A stretch of 22,642 nt of DNA, taken from positions 1 through 22,642 of the forward strand of contig CAKUBN010000036.1 in NCBI GenBank assembly GCA_934643185.1, written 5' to 3'. Of the stretch, positions 14,482 to 22,363 are shown piece after piece. The position numbers and the translations under genes are program-made. The notes under the pieces are model-generated. The model was given only the letters and a program-made list of their open reading frames with translations, was not told the origin of the DNA and did not search any database. The stretch's first letter is position 1; every line of letters starts with the position of its first letter. Source of the stretch: an uncultured Eubacteriales bacterium (GTDB lineage Bacteria; Bacillota; Clostridia; Oscillospirales; Acutalibacteraceae).

Positions 14482-16416
14482 TTATTCCTCGGAAGCGTCC
14501 TCGCCCTGCTCCTCGAGCAGCGCACGGATGGAGAGGGAAACTCTCTTCTTGTCGAAGTCGATGTCGGTGATCTTCACCTTAACAACGTCGCCAACCTTCA
14601 GAACGTCCTGCGGCTTCTCGATTCTTCTGTCCGCGATCTGAGAGATGTGGATGAGGCCGTCGATGCCCGGGAGGATCTTAGCAAATGCGCCGAAGGTGGT
14701 CATGCCAACAACGGTAGCGTCGCAAACCGTGCCGACCGGATACTCGTTCTTGAGGATCTCCCACGGATTGTCTTCCTTCTTCTTGTAGCCAAGGGAGATC
14801 TTGCCGTTCTCGCGGTCAAGGCTCTTGACGTATACATGCACGGTATCGCCGACGGAGACAACCTCGCTCGGGTGCTTAATGCGGTTCCAGGAGAGCTCGG
14901 AGATGTGGATCATGCCGTCCACGCCGCCAAGGTCAACGAATGCGCCGAAGTTCGTGAGGGACTTAACCGTGCCCGTGAACTCCTGGCCTTCCTCAACGGA
15001 CTCCCAGAACTTAGCCTGTGCTGCCTTTCTCTGCTCGCGGAGCACGGAACGGATGGAACCGACCGCACGGCGGCGCTGGCGGTTGACTTCGATGATGCGG
15101 AACTGAACGTCCTGGCCCTTCAGAGCCTCGAGGTCATCGCCGCGGTTTGCAACAGCCTGAGAAGCCGGGATGAAGACACGGATGCCGTTATAAAGAACGA
15201 TCACGCCGCCCTTAACAACCTCTGTGACCTTGCCGGTGAGGATCTCTTCAGCGTCCATAGCCGCTGCAATGTCTTCCCAGCCCTTGATGGCATCGATGCG
15301 CTTCTTAGAGAGCATGATGGTGCCTTCCTGGTCGTTCGTCTTCATGATGAGCAGATCCATCTCGTCGCCGATCTTTACAAGATCTTCCGGCTTCGCGTTC
15401 GGATCGTTGCTGAGCTCGTTAGCCGGGATGTAGCCAGCCTGCTTTCTACCGACGTCAACATACACTTCGGTGGGAGAAATGCTTACAACTACACCGTGCA
15501 CCTTTTCGTCTGTATTTAAGCTCTTGAGTGATTCCTCAAGCATCTCCTCAAAATTAAGCTCATTTGTTTCATTGATGTCTGTCATGGTAACAAGTACCTC
15601 CTTTATTATGCTTGCCGGTGTTGAAGCACCGGCAGTTATGCCGATATTGGTTTTGCCCTTTACAGGCAGGGCTGCCAGCTCCGCCGCCGTCTCAATGAGA
15701 TACGTCTGCGCATACGGTTCACAGACCTCCTTGAGCTTCGCCGTATTCGAGCTGTGACGCCCGCCGATGACGAGCATCAAGTCGCTTTCACGCGCAAGCT
15801 CGCGTGCTTCGCGCTGGCGATTTGTTGTAGCCTTACATATTGTATCAAAAACTGAAGCGTTTGTACATACCTTTTTTACGAAATCCAAACATTTTTCCCA
15901 TTCTTCTACGTTAAAAGTGGTCTGTTCACAAAAAAGAAGGGGCATTTTGGCAAGTTCAGGCTCATTTTTAAATAGATTTTCGAGTTCTTCGCGCGTTTTG
16001 AAGGTGCGGTACGGCGTTTTGCAGCAGCCGAGTATGCCCTCCACCTCCGGGTGTTTTGCATCGCCGGCCAGCATCACGCGCCTGCCCTCGCGCTCTCCGT
16101 CGGAAACAAGGCGGTGAATCTTCTGCACATACGGGCACGTCGCGTCCTTGTAATCGACACCGAGCGCTTTCAGTTTTTCGATGACCTCGGGCGGTACACC
16201 GTGAGAGCGGATGACAACCGTCTCCCCCGCTTTCGCGTCCTCGGGCGCATCTATAATGCGCACGCCTTTGCGGCCGAGCTCCTCCACAAGCTGCGGGTTA
16301 TGGATGATCGGCCCGAGCGTGCAGACGGTTTTGTCCTCGTCAAGCAATTTGTAAACGGTCTCCACCGCGCGGTTCACACCAAAGCAGAATCCCGCTGTTT
16401 TCGCCACGCGGATCAT
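14482..16416 (-). CDS. ispH: IspH-ribosomal protein S1 fusion (HMBPP reductase / S1 domains)
   Basis: A 644-residue two-part protein. Residues 1-280 are IspH (LytB), the iron-sulfur enzyme that makes IPP and DMAPP from HMBPP at the end of the MEP pathway. The cluster ligands Cys11 (GFCFGV), Cys94 (ATCPYV) and Cys194 (DTICKATTNRQ) and the substrate histidines His39, His72 and His122 with Glu124 are present. Residues from about 305 on hold four S1 RNA-binding repeats; the third and fourth carry the clear FGAFVDL-DGMIHISEL and FGAFAKI-DGLIHISQI signatures. This fusion is known from Clostridia, where it supplies the S1-like protein. The ATG at 16416 overlaps the acyltransferase stop (ATGA); a GTG at 16428 with GGAG five bases upstream is an alternative. 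Confidence 0.95.
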   Translation of the reverse strand: MIRVAKTAGFCFGVNRAVETVYKLLDEDKTVCTLGPIIHNPQLVEELGRKGVRIIDAPEDAKAGETVVIRSHGVPPEVIEKLKALGVDYKDATCPYVQKIHRLVSDGEREGRRVMLAGDAKHPEVEGILGCCKTPYRTFKTREELENLFKNEPELAKMPLLFCEQTTFNVEEWEKCLDFVKKVCTNASVFDTICKATTNRQREARELARESDLMLVIGGRHSSNTAKLKEVCEPYAQTYLIETAAELAALPVKGKTNIGITAGASTPASIIKEVLVTMTDINETNELNFEEMLEESLKSLNTDEKVHGVVVSISPTEVYVDVGRKQAGYIPANELSNDPNAKPEDLVKIGDEMDLLIMKTNDQEGTIMLSKKRIDAIKGWEDIAAAMDAEEILTGKVTEVVKGGVIVLYNGIRVFIPASQAVANRGDDLEALKGQDVQFRIIEVNRQRRRAVGSIRSVLREQRKAAQAKFWESVEEGQEFTGTVKSLTNFGAFVDLGGVDGMIHISELSWNRIKHPSEVVSVGDTVHVYVKSLDRENGKISLGYKKKEDNPWEILKNEYPVGTVCDATVVGMTTFGAFAKILPGIDGLIHISQIADRRIEKPQDVLKVGDVVKVKITDIDFDKKRVSLSIRALLEEQGEDASEE

Positions 16417-17081
16417 ACTTCCTTCCACCTGTTCTCCATAATATCGAGACCTTCCTCGCGCAGCTTCTGCACCTCGGCAAAAATATTGCGCGAAACACGG
16501 CGGTAAATCATACCGGAATCTTCGGTCAGGCCCATGTCCTCAAACCGGATTGGCTTGCCGATGTTGATGACCATTTTCTTAAACACCTTCGGGGGCTTGC
16601 CGCCCTCGCCCACGATCGCCACAGGCAAAATCGTACAGTGCGTCTTGTACGCCAGCATTACCATACCCATTTTCGGGTTCAAAAGCTCGCCGGTCTTCGA
16701 GCGCGTACCCTCCGGGAACATGCACACGACCTTTTCTTCCTCCAAAAGGTCAATCGCCGTCTGAATGCCCTGCGCGCCGCCCGTGCCGCGCGAGATCGGA
16801 AATGCGCCAAGGCTCTTCAAAAATCCGCCGATAAGCTTATTCTCAAAAAGCTCGGCCTTCGCCATATAGTGTAATTGCCGTTTCGGTATCGCGCACCCTA
16901 AATAAATCGGGTCGCCCATCGTCACGTGGTTGGAGCATACGAGCAGCTTGCCGGTAAGCGGCATGTTCTCTCTACCCAAAATGCGGTACGGATGCAGAAT
17001 TTTAAAGAAAAACAGCATCACGTATTTTGCGAGGAAATACCACCAGGAAAGGTGTTCCTTCGGCTTCTTATTTTCAGCCAT
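16413..17081 (-). CDS. plsC: 1-acyl-sn-glycerol-3-phosphate acyltransferase (PlsC family)
   Basis: A 222-residue PlsC-type acyltransferase of the inner leaflet that converts lysophosphatidate to phosphatidate in phospholipid synthesis. The catalytic HX4D motif is NHVTMGD with His52 and Asp57. The substrate motif MFPEGTRSKTG holds Glu124, and GAFPISRGTGG (92-102) supplies another acyltransferase motif. A hydrophobic segment near residues 13-28 anchors it. The start overlaps the cmk stop by eight bases and the stop overlaps ispH by four, so translation is likely coupled. The cmk-plsC-ispH/rpsA order is a familiar Clostridia arrangement. Related acyltransferases share these motifs, so exact acceptor specificity is inferred. 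Confidence 0.9.
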   Translation of the reverse strand: MAENKKPKEHLSWWYFLAKYVMLFFFKILHPYRILGRENMPLTGKLLVCSNHVTMGDPIYLGCAIPKRQLHYMAKAELFENKLIGGFLKSLGAFPISRGTGGAQGIQTAIDLLEEEKVVCMFPEGTRSKTGELLNPKMGMVMLAYKTHCTILPVAIVGEGGKPPKVFKKMVINIGKPIRFEDMGLTEDSGMIYRRVSRNIFAEVQKLREEGLDIMENRWKEV

Positions 17082-17739
17082 GCTTCACGCCCGTCCTTTC
17101 TTCCACGATCTCCAGTAAGCGTTTCACCGTGCCGTCAAAATCGAGCTCGCTGTTGTCGAGCAAAATGCTGTCCGCAGCCGCCTTAGACTGCTTTTCGTCC
17201 TGCTTGTCGCGGCGAATAACATCTGCAAGCGTCTCTTCAAAGCTTACGTCCACACCCTTTTCCTTGAGCTCCTTATAGCGGCGCTCGGCGCGCACCTCGG
17301 GCGAAGCCGTCAGAAAAATTTTCACCTGCGCGTTCGGCAAAATCGTCGTGCCGATGTCCCGGCCGTCCATGATGACGTTGTACTTTTTCGCCATATCCAC
17401 CTGCGCCGAGAATAAGAACTTGCGCACCGCCGGCACAGAAGCACACGCAGAGGCCGCCATAGAGACCTCCGGCGTGCGGATAAGACCGGATACATCCTCG
17501 CCGTTTAAAATGACGTGCTGCACGCCGTCTTCGTATTTTAAGTCGACCTGAATACTCTGAAGCTCCGGCTCCACCTTTTCCGCGTCCGCGGGGTCAAGGT
17601 CACGGCGCAGCAGGTAAAGCCCCACCGTGCGGTACAGCGCGCCCGTGTCCACATAAACAAAGCCGAGCGCCTTTGCAGCCGCTTTCGCCACGCTGCTTTT
17701 GCCTGCGCCGGCAGGTCCGTCAATCGCTATTGCATACAT
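17074..17739 (-). CDS. cmk: Cytidylate kinase
   Basis: A 221-residue (d)CMP kinase that phosphorylates CMP and dCMP with ATP in pyrimidine salvage and CMP recycling from lipid synthesis. The P-loop GPAGAGKSS is at residues 8-16. VDTGALYRTVGLYLL is the nucleotide-binding segment after it, and MDGRDIGTTILPNAQVKIFL is the family's central motif. RAERRYKELKEKG and the VIRRDKQDEKQSKA lid region follow. Length is normal. It starts 31 bases after the flavoprotein gene and overlaps the acyltransferase gene by eight bases. CMP released during phospholipid synthesis may explain the linkage to plsC. Confidence 0.96.
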   Translation of the reverse strand: MYAIAIDGPAGAGKSSVAKAAAKALGFVYVDTGALYRTVGLYLLRRDLDPADAEKVEPELQSIQVDLKYEDGVQHVILNGEDVSGLIRTPEVSMAASACASVPAVRKFLFSAQVDMAKKYNVIMDGRDIGTTILPNAQVKIFLTASPEVRAERRYKELKEKGVDVSFEETLADVIRRDKQDEKQSKAAADSILLDNSELDFDGTVKRLLEIVEERTGVKHG

Positions 17740-17770
17740 AATGATAAAACTTCCTTATATAAATGATAGT

Positions 17771-18997
17771 TTACAGATTCTCGCCCGCCGCGTGTCCCGT
17801 TGCAAAGGCGATCTGCAAGTTAAAGCCGCCCGTGTACGCGTCCACGTCCAGAATTTCCCCCGCAAAGTACAAGCCCGGAATTAATTTGGACTGCATCGTC
17901 TTCGGGTCGACTTCCTTTACGGAAACGCCGCCCGCCGTCACAATCGCGCCGGAAAGCGGTGCAAAGCCGGAAATCTCCACCGTAAAGTGCTTTAAGACAT
18001 CCAAAAGCGCCGCACGCTGCTCGCGCGTGATGGTGTTGCACTTCTCTTCCGGCGGAATGCCCGACCGCCGCACGACAACCGGGATCATCTTTTGCGGCAA
18101 TAATTCATCGAGCGAATTGCTGAAATTGCGGTTCTTGTTTTTCTCTAAATCGCGTAAAAGGCGCTGGTCAAGCTGTTCCGGGGTGAGCACCGGCTTTAAG
18201 TCGAGCGTCACTGTGTATCTGCCGGGCGCCATATGGCGCATATGCGCGCTCGCACTCAAAATCGTCGGGCCGGAAAGCCCAAAGTGCGTGAACAGCAGCT
18301 CACCGAAGTCCGTGTAGACCGGCTTCTTTTTCTTTTCATTGTCCGTCACGGTCACGCCGCAGTTGCGCAGAGAAAGCCCCTGCATCGCCGGGCAATCCTC
18401 GTCATCAGAGGTCAGCGCCACCAAAGACGGACGCATAGGAATAATGGTGTGCCCCAGCTTTTCCGCCAGCCGCGCGCCGTCGCCGTTCGAGCCCGTGCCG
18501 GGGTACGAAGCGCCGCCGCACGCCAAAAGCACGCTGGGGGCCTCAAACACATCGTTTTCCGTGCGCACGCCGATGACGCTGCCGTTTTCGGTCAGTACCT
18601 CTTTCACATTGCCCTGCCGAATTTCCACGCGGCACTTTTTCAGCTTCTTCCAAAGCGCGTCCGCAATGTCGTGTGCATTGTCCGAGACCGGGAACACGCG
18701 GTTGCCGCGCTCCGTTTTCAGCGGCACGCCAAGCCCCTCAAAAAAGTCCATCGTGTCCTGCGGGGTGAAATGGTTCACCGCCCCGTACAAAAACCGGCCG
18801 TTACCGGGCGTGGATTCAATCACCGTGCGCGGCTCGCAGTTGTTCGTTACGTTGCAGCGGCCCTTGCCCGTAATGCGGATCTTCCGCCCAAGCTGTGCGT
18901 TCTTTTCTAATAATAGGACGTGCTTGCCGCGCTCCGCCGCCGTGATCGCCGCCATCATGCCCGCAGCGCCGCCGCCGACTACGACTGCATCAAACAT
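17771..18997 (-). CDS. HI0933/YhiN family FAD-dependent oxidoreductase
   Basis: A 408-residue flavoprotein. The N-terminal dinucleotide fold is VVVGGGAAGMMAAITAAERG, followed by the family signature LGRKIRITGKGRCNVTN (about 38-54). A second FAD contact is LLACGGASYPGTGSNGDGARLAEKLGH near the middle. The C-terminus GLYFAGEILDVDAYTGGFNLQIA is the hallmark ending of the HI0933 family. Members are widespread and mostly uncharacterised; the bile-acid reductase BaiN is one relative, but that activity should not be assumed here. It overlaps the RpiR gene by eight bases and precedes cmk, a common Clostridia neighbourhood. Confidence 0.9.
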   Translation of the reverse strand: MFDAVVVGGGAAGMMAAITAAERGKHVLLLEKNAQLGRKIRITGKGRCNVTNNCEPRTVIESTPGNGRFLYGAVNHFTPQDTMDFFEGLGVPLKTERGNRVFPVSDNAHDIADALWKKLKKCRVEIRQGNVKEVLTENGSVIGVRTENDVFEAPSVLLACGGASYPGTGSNGDGARLAEKLGHTIIPMRPSLVALTSDDEDCPAMQGLSLRNCGVTVTDNEKKKKPVYTDFGELLFTHFGLSGPTILSASAHMRHMAPGRYTVTLDLKPVLTPEQLDQRLLRDLEKNKNRNFSNSLDELLPQKMIPVVVRRSGIPPEEKCNTITREQRAALLDVLKHFTVEISGFAPLSGAIVTAGGVSVKEVDPKTMQSKLIPGLYFAGEILDVDAYTGGFNLQIAFATGHAAGENL

Positions 18998-19877
18998 TAC
19001 GTTCCTCGTCGGTCTTGTCTTCGACCTTCTCGTACACGCCGTACTCGTCCCAAATGGTCTCCAGGTTTAAGAGTGTATTCGCCACTTCGTCTTTCTTCTT
19101 AATAGCCACCGTCACGATGAGCGCGTTGATCAGCGCCAGCGGGCCCACAAGGGAATCGACAAACGAGACCATGTCGCTCTTTGCAAGCAGCACATGCTCT
19201 GCGTATTTTGTCAGCGGAGAAAGCGTGCTGTCCGTAATCGCCACAACCGTCGCGCCGCGGTCAGAGGCATACTTCAGCGCCTTCACGGCCTTTTTGGAGT
19301 AACGCGGGAAGCTGATGCCGATGAGCGCGTCGCCCTCGCCGATGTGCATCATCTGCTGCAAAATCTGCGCTTCGCTCGTCGCGCTGATAAGCTGCACGGA
19401 ATCGAACACCAAGGAGAAATAGTGCGAGAGGAACGTCGCAATGGCAAGCGAGCTGCCCGCGCCGATGATGTACACCTTCTTCACCTTCACAAGCGCGTCG
19501 GCCGCACGGTAGAATTCCTCGTGCGAAATAGACTCCTTCGTGCGGCGAATGATGTCGATGTCCTGATCCATCGAGCTGTCAAGCAGGCGGTCAAGCGGAA
19601 TGTTCGTCGAGGTCATTTCAAGGCGCTGCACGCTCGTCATGCGGTTGCGGATCATCTCCTGCATCGCCTGCTGAAGCGCCGGGTAGCCGGAGTAGCCGAT
19701 CTCCGTCGCAAAGCGCACCACGGTCGATTCGCTCACACCGACCGTCGCGCCGAGCTTCGAGGCCGTCATAAACGCCACCTTGTCGTAGTGCTCCTCAATA
19801 TACTTTGCAATCAATCGCTGGCCTTTGGAAAACGATCTCGCATTTTGCTTAATGCGATTCGTAAGCTGGATATTCAT
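18990..19877 (-). CDS. MurR/RpiR family transcriptional regulator
   Basis: A 295-residue regulator with an N-terminal RpiR helix-turn-helix (residues 1-77; MTASKLGATVGVSESTVVRF holds the recognition part) and a C-terminal SIS domain of about 130 residues (VYIIGAGSSLAIATFLSHY, ISFPRYSKKAVKAL, ITDSTLSPLTKYAEHVLLA) that binds phosphosugars in the family. The ATG at 19877 has GAAAGGG eight bases upstream; the frame is open further but lacks similarity. It is the first gene before a flavoprotein, cmk, plsC and ispH-rpsA, which are not sugar genes. A repeated motif at its own promoter points to autoregulation. Its effector may be an amino-sugar phosphate, but nothing here fixes that. Confidence 0.92.
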   Translation of the reverse strand: MNIQLTNRIKQNARSFSKGQRLIAKYIEEHYDKVAFMTASKLGATVGVSESTVVRFATEIGYSGYPALQQAMQEMIRNRMTSVQRLEMTSTNIPLDRLLDSSMDQDIDIIRRTKESISHEEFYRAADALVKVKKVYIIGAGSSLAIATFLSHYFSLVFDSVQLISATSEAQILQQMMHIGEGDALIGISFPRYSKKAVKALKYASDRGATVVAITDSTLSPLTKYAEHVLLAKSDMVSFVDSLVGPLALINALIVTVAIKKKDEVANTLLNLETIWDEYGVYEKVEDKTDEERNV

Positions 19878-19933
19878 GGGTGATTCCCTTTCTGCACGTT
19901 TCCTAAGCTGAAATTTCGCAGGCGTTAAAGTAC

Positions 19934-19945
19934 TTCCTGCAAAAT
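19934..19945 (+). promoter_or_regulatory. Candidate operator copy 1 (TTCCTGCAAAAT)
   Basis: This copy lies in the leader of the rpiR-like gene, downstream of its promoter. A weaker inverted relative (ATTTCGCAGG, 19913-19922) lies just beside it. It shares TTCCTGCAAAA with the copies at 20033 and, inverted, at 20086. Confidence 0.4.
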
Positions 19946-20019
19946 CCGTCCGCACCTCTACGCGGCCGCATGCCTGTCACAGCGGACAGGGCGCACGTAT
20001 GCACGGTATCATAATGTAT

Positions 20020-20048
20020 ATTTTAGCCGATATTCCTGCAAAAATCAA
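20020..20048 (-). promoter_or_regulatory. Promoter of the rpiR-like gene
   Basis: On the minus strand TTGATT (20048-20043) is followed after exactly 17 bases by TAAAAT (20025-20020). Transcription would start near 20013, giving a leader of about 135 bases with a CCTGTC/GACAGG hairpin at 19973-19990. A candidate operator fills most of the spacer. Confidence 0.6.
20033..20045 (+). promoter_or_regulatory. Candidate operator copy 2 (TTCCTGCAAAAAT)
   Basis: This copy occupies the spacer and part of the -35 of the rpiR-like promoter, a position where a bound protein would block RNA polymerase. It is the perfect inverted partner of copy 3. Confidence 0.5.
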
Positions 20049-20083
20049 GGGATATTTGCGCTGTTTTCTATGAATTTGAAACC

Positions 20084-20096
20084 ATTTTTGCAGGAA
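20084..20096 (-). promoter_or_regulatory. Candidate operator copy 3 (inverted)
   Basis: The plus strand reads ATTTTTGCAGGAA, the exact reverse complement of copy 2. The centres of the two copies are 51 bases apart, close to five helical turns, which would let two bound dimers face each other. It lies about 80 bases before the moxR promoter. Confidence 0.5.
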
Positions 20097-20175
20097 ATAC
20101 GTCCTTTCATGCAAAGGCATGTCCACGCAGCACGAATAACCCCCGCCGTGCTTTCTAAACCTTTTTAAAAGAAGC

Positions 20176-20204
20176 TTGCATTTTCTTTTGGTTTGTTGTA
20201 TCCT
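20176..20204 (+). promoter_or_regulatory. Promoter of the moxR operon
   Basis: TTGCAT (20176-20181), a 17-base spacer and TATCCT (20199-20204). The start would be near 20211, giving a 70-base leader to the ATG at 20281. Confidence 0.55.
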
Positions 20205-20280
20205 TATTTCAATCATTAACCGTTTAATTATGTTGATTTCTTACAACAAAATGAACGCATCCGTCTTTTGGAGGTCTCTT

Positions 20281-21225
20281 ATGGAAAGTAAAATGCTCAT
20301 TTCCGCCATTCGGGAAAATATAGGCAAGGTCATGGTCGGCTCCGGAGAAGCCATCGACCTGCTGCTCACCGCGCTCATTGCCGAGGGCCACGTGCTCATC
20401 GAAGACGTGCCCGGCATGGGCAAAACCGTACTCGCAAAGTCGCTTGCAAAGTCCGTCAGCCTGGAGTTTAACCGCATCCAGTTCACGCCGGACCTGCTTC
20501 CCAGCGACGTCACGGGCCTCAACTACTTCGACCAGAAAGCAAACGATTTCGTTTTCAGCCCCGGCCCGGCATTCTGCAACCTACTCCTCGCCGATGAGAT
20601 CAACCGCGCCACACCGCGCACGCAGTCGAGCCTGCTCGAGTGCATGGGTGAGCGCCAGATCACCGTGGACGGCGTCACCCGTCCGCTTTCGGCGCCGTTT
20701 TTCGTCATCGCCACGCAGAACCCCATCGAAACGCTCGGCACCTATCCCCTGCCGGAAGCCCAGCTCGACCGCTTTTTAATGCGCATTTCCATGGCCTCTC
20801 CCACAAAAGAGCAGGAGCGCGCCATCTTGCAGCGCTTTATGAAGGAAGAGCCGCTCGAAACGCTGCAAAGCGTCTGCACGCGTGAGGATATTCTCGCGCT
20901 GCAAAAGCAGGCAAAGGAAATTTACATTCACCCCGTCCTGCTCGATTACATGATCGACCTTGTGCAGGCCACGCGTAATTGGCCGAATGTCGATATGGGC
21001 GTCAGCCCGCGCGGCAGCTTAGCGCTCGTCCGTGCCGTGCGCGCCTACGCTTTGGTGCGCGGCGGCAGTTACGTCGTGCCGGAAGACATCAAGGCCGTAG
21101 CCGTGCCGGTGCTCGCCCACCGCTTGCAGTTAAGCGGCTCCGTCAGCTCCATCGATGCCCAGAAAAAAGCCATGACCGATGTGCTCTCCTCCGTCGCCCT
21201 GCCGACCGAGGACTGGTCAAAGTAA
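20281..21225 (+). CDS. MoxR family AAA ATPase
   Basis: A 314-residue ATPase of the MoxR group, proposed chaperones that assemble or activate partner complexes, often with VWA-type or DUF58 proteins. Walker A is the DVPGMGKT segment ending near residue 49, Walker B is LLLADEINRA (101-110), sensor 1 is VIATQNP (142-148), and the family signature NPIETLGTYPLPEAQLDRF follows. The C-terminal lid carries SPRGSLALVRAVRAYALVRG with the sensor 2 Arg. GGAGG lies six bases before the ATG at 20281. The stop overlaps the DUF58 start by one base. The cellular target is unknown; links to envelope or stress functions are family inference. Confidence 0.93.
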   Translation: MESKMLISAIRENIGKVMVGSGEAIDLLLTALIAEGHVLIEDVPGMGKTVLAKSLAKSVSLEFNRIQFTPDLLPSDVTGLNYFDQKANDFVFSPGPAFCNLLLADEINRATPRTQSSLLECMGERQITVDGVTRPLSAPFFVIATQNPIETLGTYPLPEAQLDRFLMRISMASPTKEQERAILQRFMKEEPLETLQSVCTREDILALQKQAKEIYIHPVLLDYMIDLVQATRNWPNVDMGVSPRGSLALVRAVRAYALVRGGSYVVPEDIKAVAVPVLAHRLQLSGSVSSIDAQKKAMTDVLSSVALPTEDWSK

Positions 21226-22349
21226 TGTGGGCGCTTCTTCTGCTCCCGGTCGTTCTGCTTGTCCTCTACTTTGCGCAGCGCGTTTTGTTCCGCCGCCTGT
21301 GGGATAAAAACCTCTCGGTGCAGATCTCCTTTGACCGCGACTACATTTTCTGCGGTGAGGAGGCGAACCTCGTCGAAACGATCGTGAACAACAAATACCT
21401 GCCGCTCCCCGTTTTGGAGGTCGGCTTTGATATGAGCCGCTACGTCGTCTTTCAGGACGAAGAGAACTCCACCGTCAGCGATATGACCTACCGCCGCGAC
21501 GTGTTCACCGCGTCCGTGCGCCAACGCATCACGCGCACGCTGCCCGTCCGCGGCAAAAAACGCGGCTATTACCGCATCGCGTCCACCACCGTCACGTCCT
21601 ACGATTTTCTGATGACCGAAAAGCAGGTGGCGCATTTTCCGCAGGAAACGGAGTTCTACGTCCTGCCCGCGCACATTTCCGCAAACCACATCCGTATTCC
21701 GTACAGCAAGATCATGGGTCTGCTTGTCAGCCGTCGCCGCGTGTATGACGACCCCTTCGAGTTCGCCGGCATCCGCGATTACCGCCGCAGCGACCCCATG
21801 AAGTTCATCAACTGGAAGGCCTCCGCGCGCGGCGGCACGCTGCTCGTCAATCAGCACGATTCCACGCTGTCCCAAAAGGTCACCATCCTGCTCGACTGCA
21901 CCGGCATCGGCAGCGCCATGACGGATACGTTAAACGAGACCGCCATTTCCGTTGCCGCCGAGCTCGCAGAGCGTATGCTTGCAGACGGCATCTCGGTCTC
22001 CGTCGTCTCAAACGGCGTCGACACCATGGACGGCAAAATGCTCTCCACCGGCGAGCTCACCGGCCGCAACACCGCGCTTTACCTGCGCCGCCAGCTCGCA
22101 AGGCTGGAGTGCCGCAACGACCTCACGCCCATGCCGCAGCTGCTCCGCGCCCTGCACGACGGCGCACACAGCAGCGACCTGTATGTGCTCATCTCCAAGG
22201 AGCAAAAGCTGCCCATCCTGCCGGAGCTGGAAGCCCTGACAGAAGGCAGCGACGCCATCTGGATCCTGCCCGAGGACCGCAATATGCCGGAGCGCTATAA
22301 GCTTACGGAAAGCTCCAAGTCGGTCGAGATCGTCCGCTGGGAAGTTTAA
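21225..22349 (+). CDS. DUF58 domain protein
   Basis: A 374-residue protein with one N-terminal membrane span (MWALLLLPVVLLVLYFAQRV), a beta-rich middle part, and a cytoplasmic or membrane-proximal DUF58 region. The signature FAGIRDYRRSDPMKFINWKA lies near residues 178-198. The region after it (VTILLDCTGIG, AAELAERMLADGISVSVVS) resembles a von Willebrand A fold with part of the metal-site motif missing. DUF58 proteins nearly always accompany MoxR ATPases, and the TAATG junction with moxR supports joint translation. The role is unproven; they are thought to be the client or partner of the ATPase. Confidence 0.9.
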   Translation: MWALLLLPVVLLVLYFAQRVLFRRLWDKNLSVQISFDRDYIFCGEEANLVETIVNNKYLPLPVLEVGFDMSRYVVFQDEENSTVSDMTYRRDVFTASVRQRITRTLPVRGKKRGYYRIASTTVTSYDFLMTEKQVAHFPQETEFYVLPAHISANHIRIPYSKIMGLLVSRRRVYDDPFEFAGIRDYRRSDPMKFINWKASARGGTLLVNQHDSTLSQKVTILLDCTGIGSAMTDTLNETAISVAAELAERMLADGISVSVVSNGVDTMDGKMLSTGELTGRNTALYLRRQLARLECRNDLTPMPQLLRALHDGAHSSDLYVLISKEQKLPILPELEALTEGSDAIWILPEDRNMPERYKLTESSKSVEIVRWEV

Positions 22350-22363
22350 CGGGAGGTGCCAAA

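Noticed and set aside
20108..20154. Small hairpins CATGC/GCATG and GCACG/CGTGC before moxR as a terminator
   Set aside because: Five-base stems without a following T-run; no gene ends upstream that would need one.
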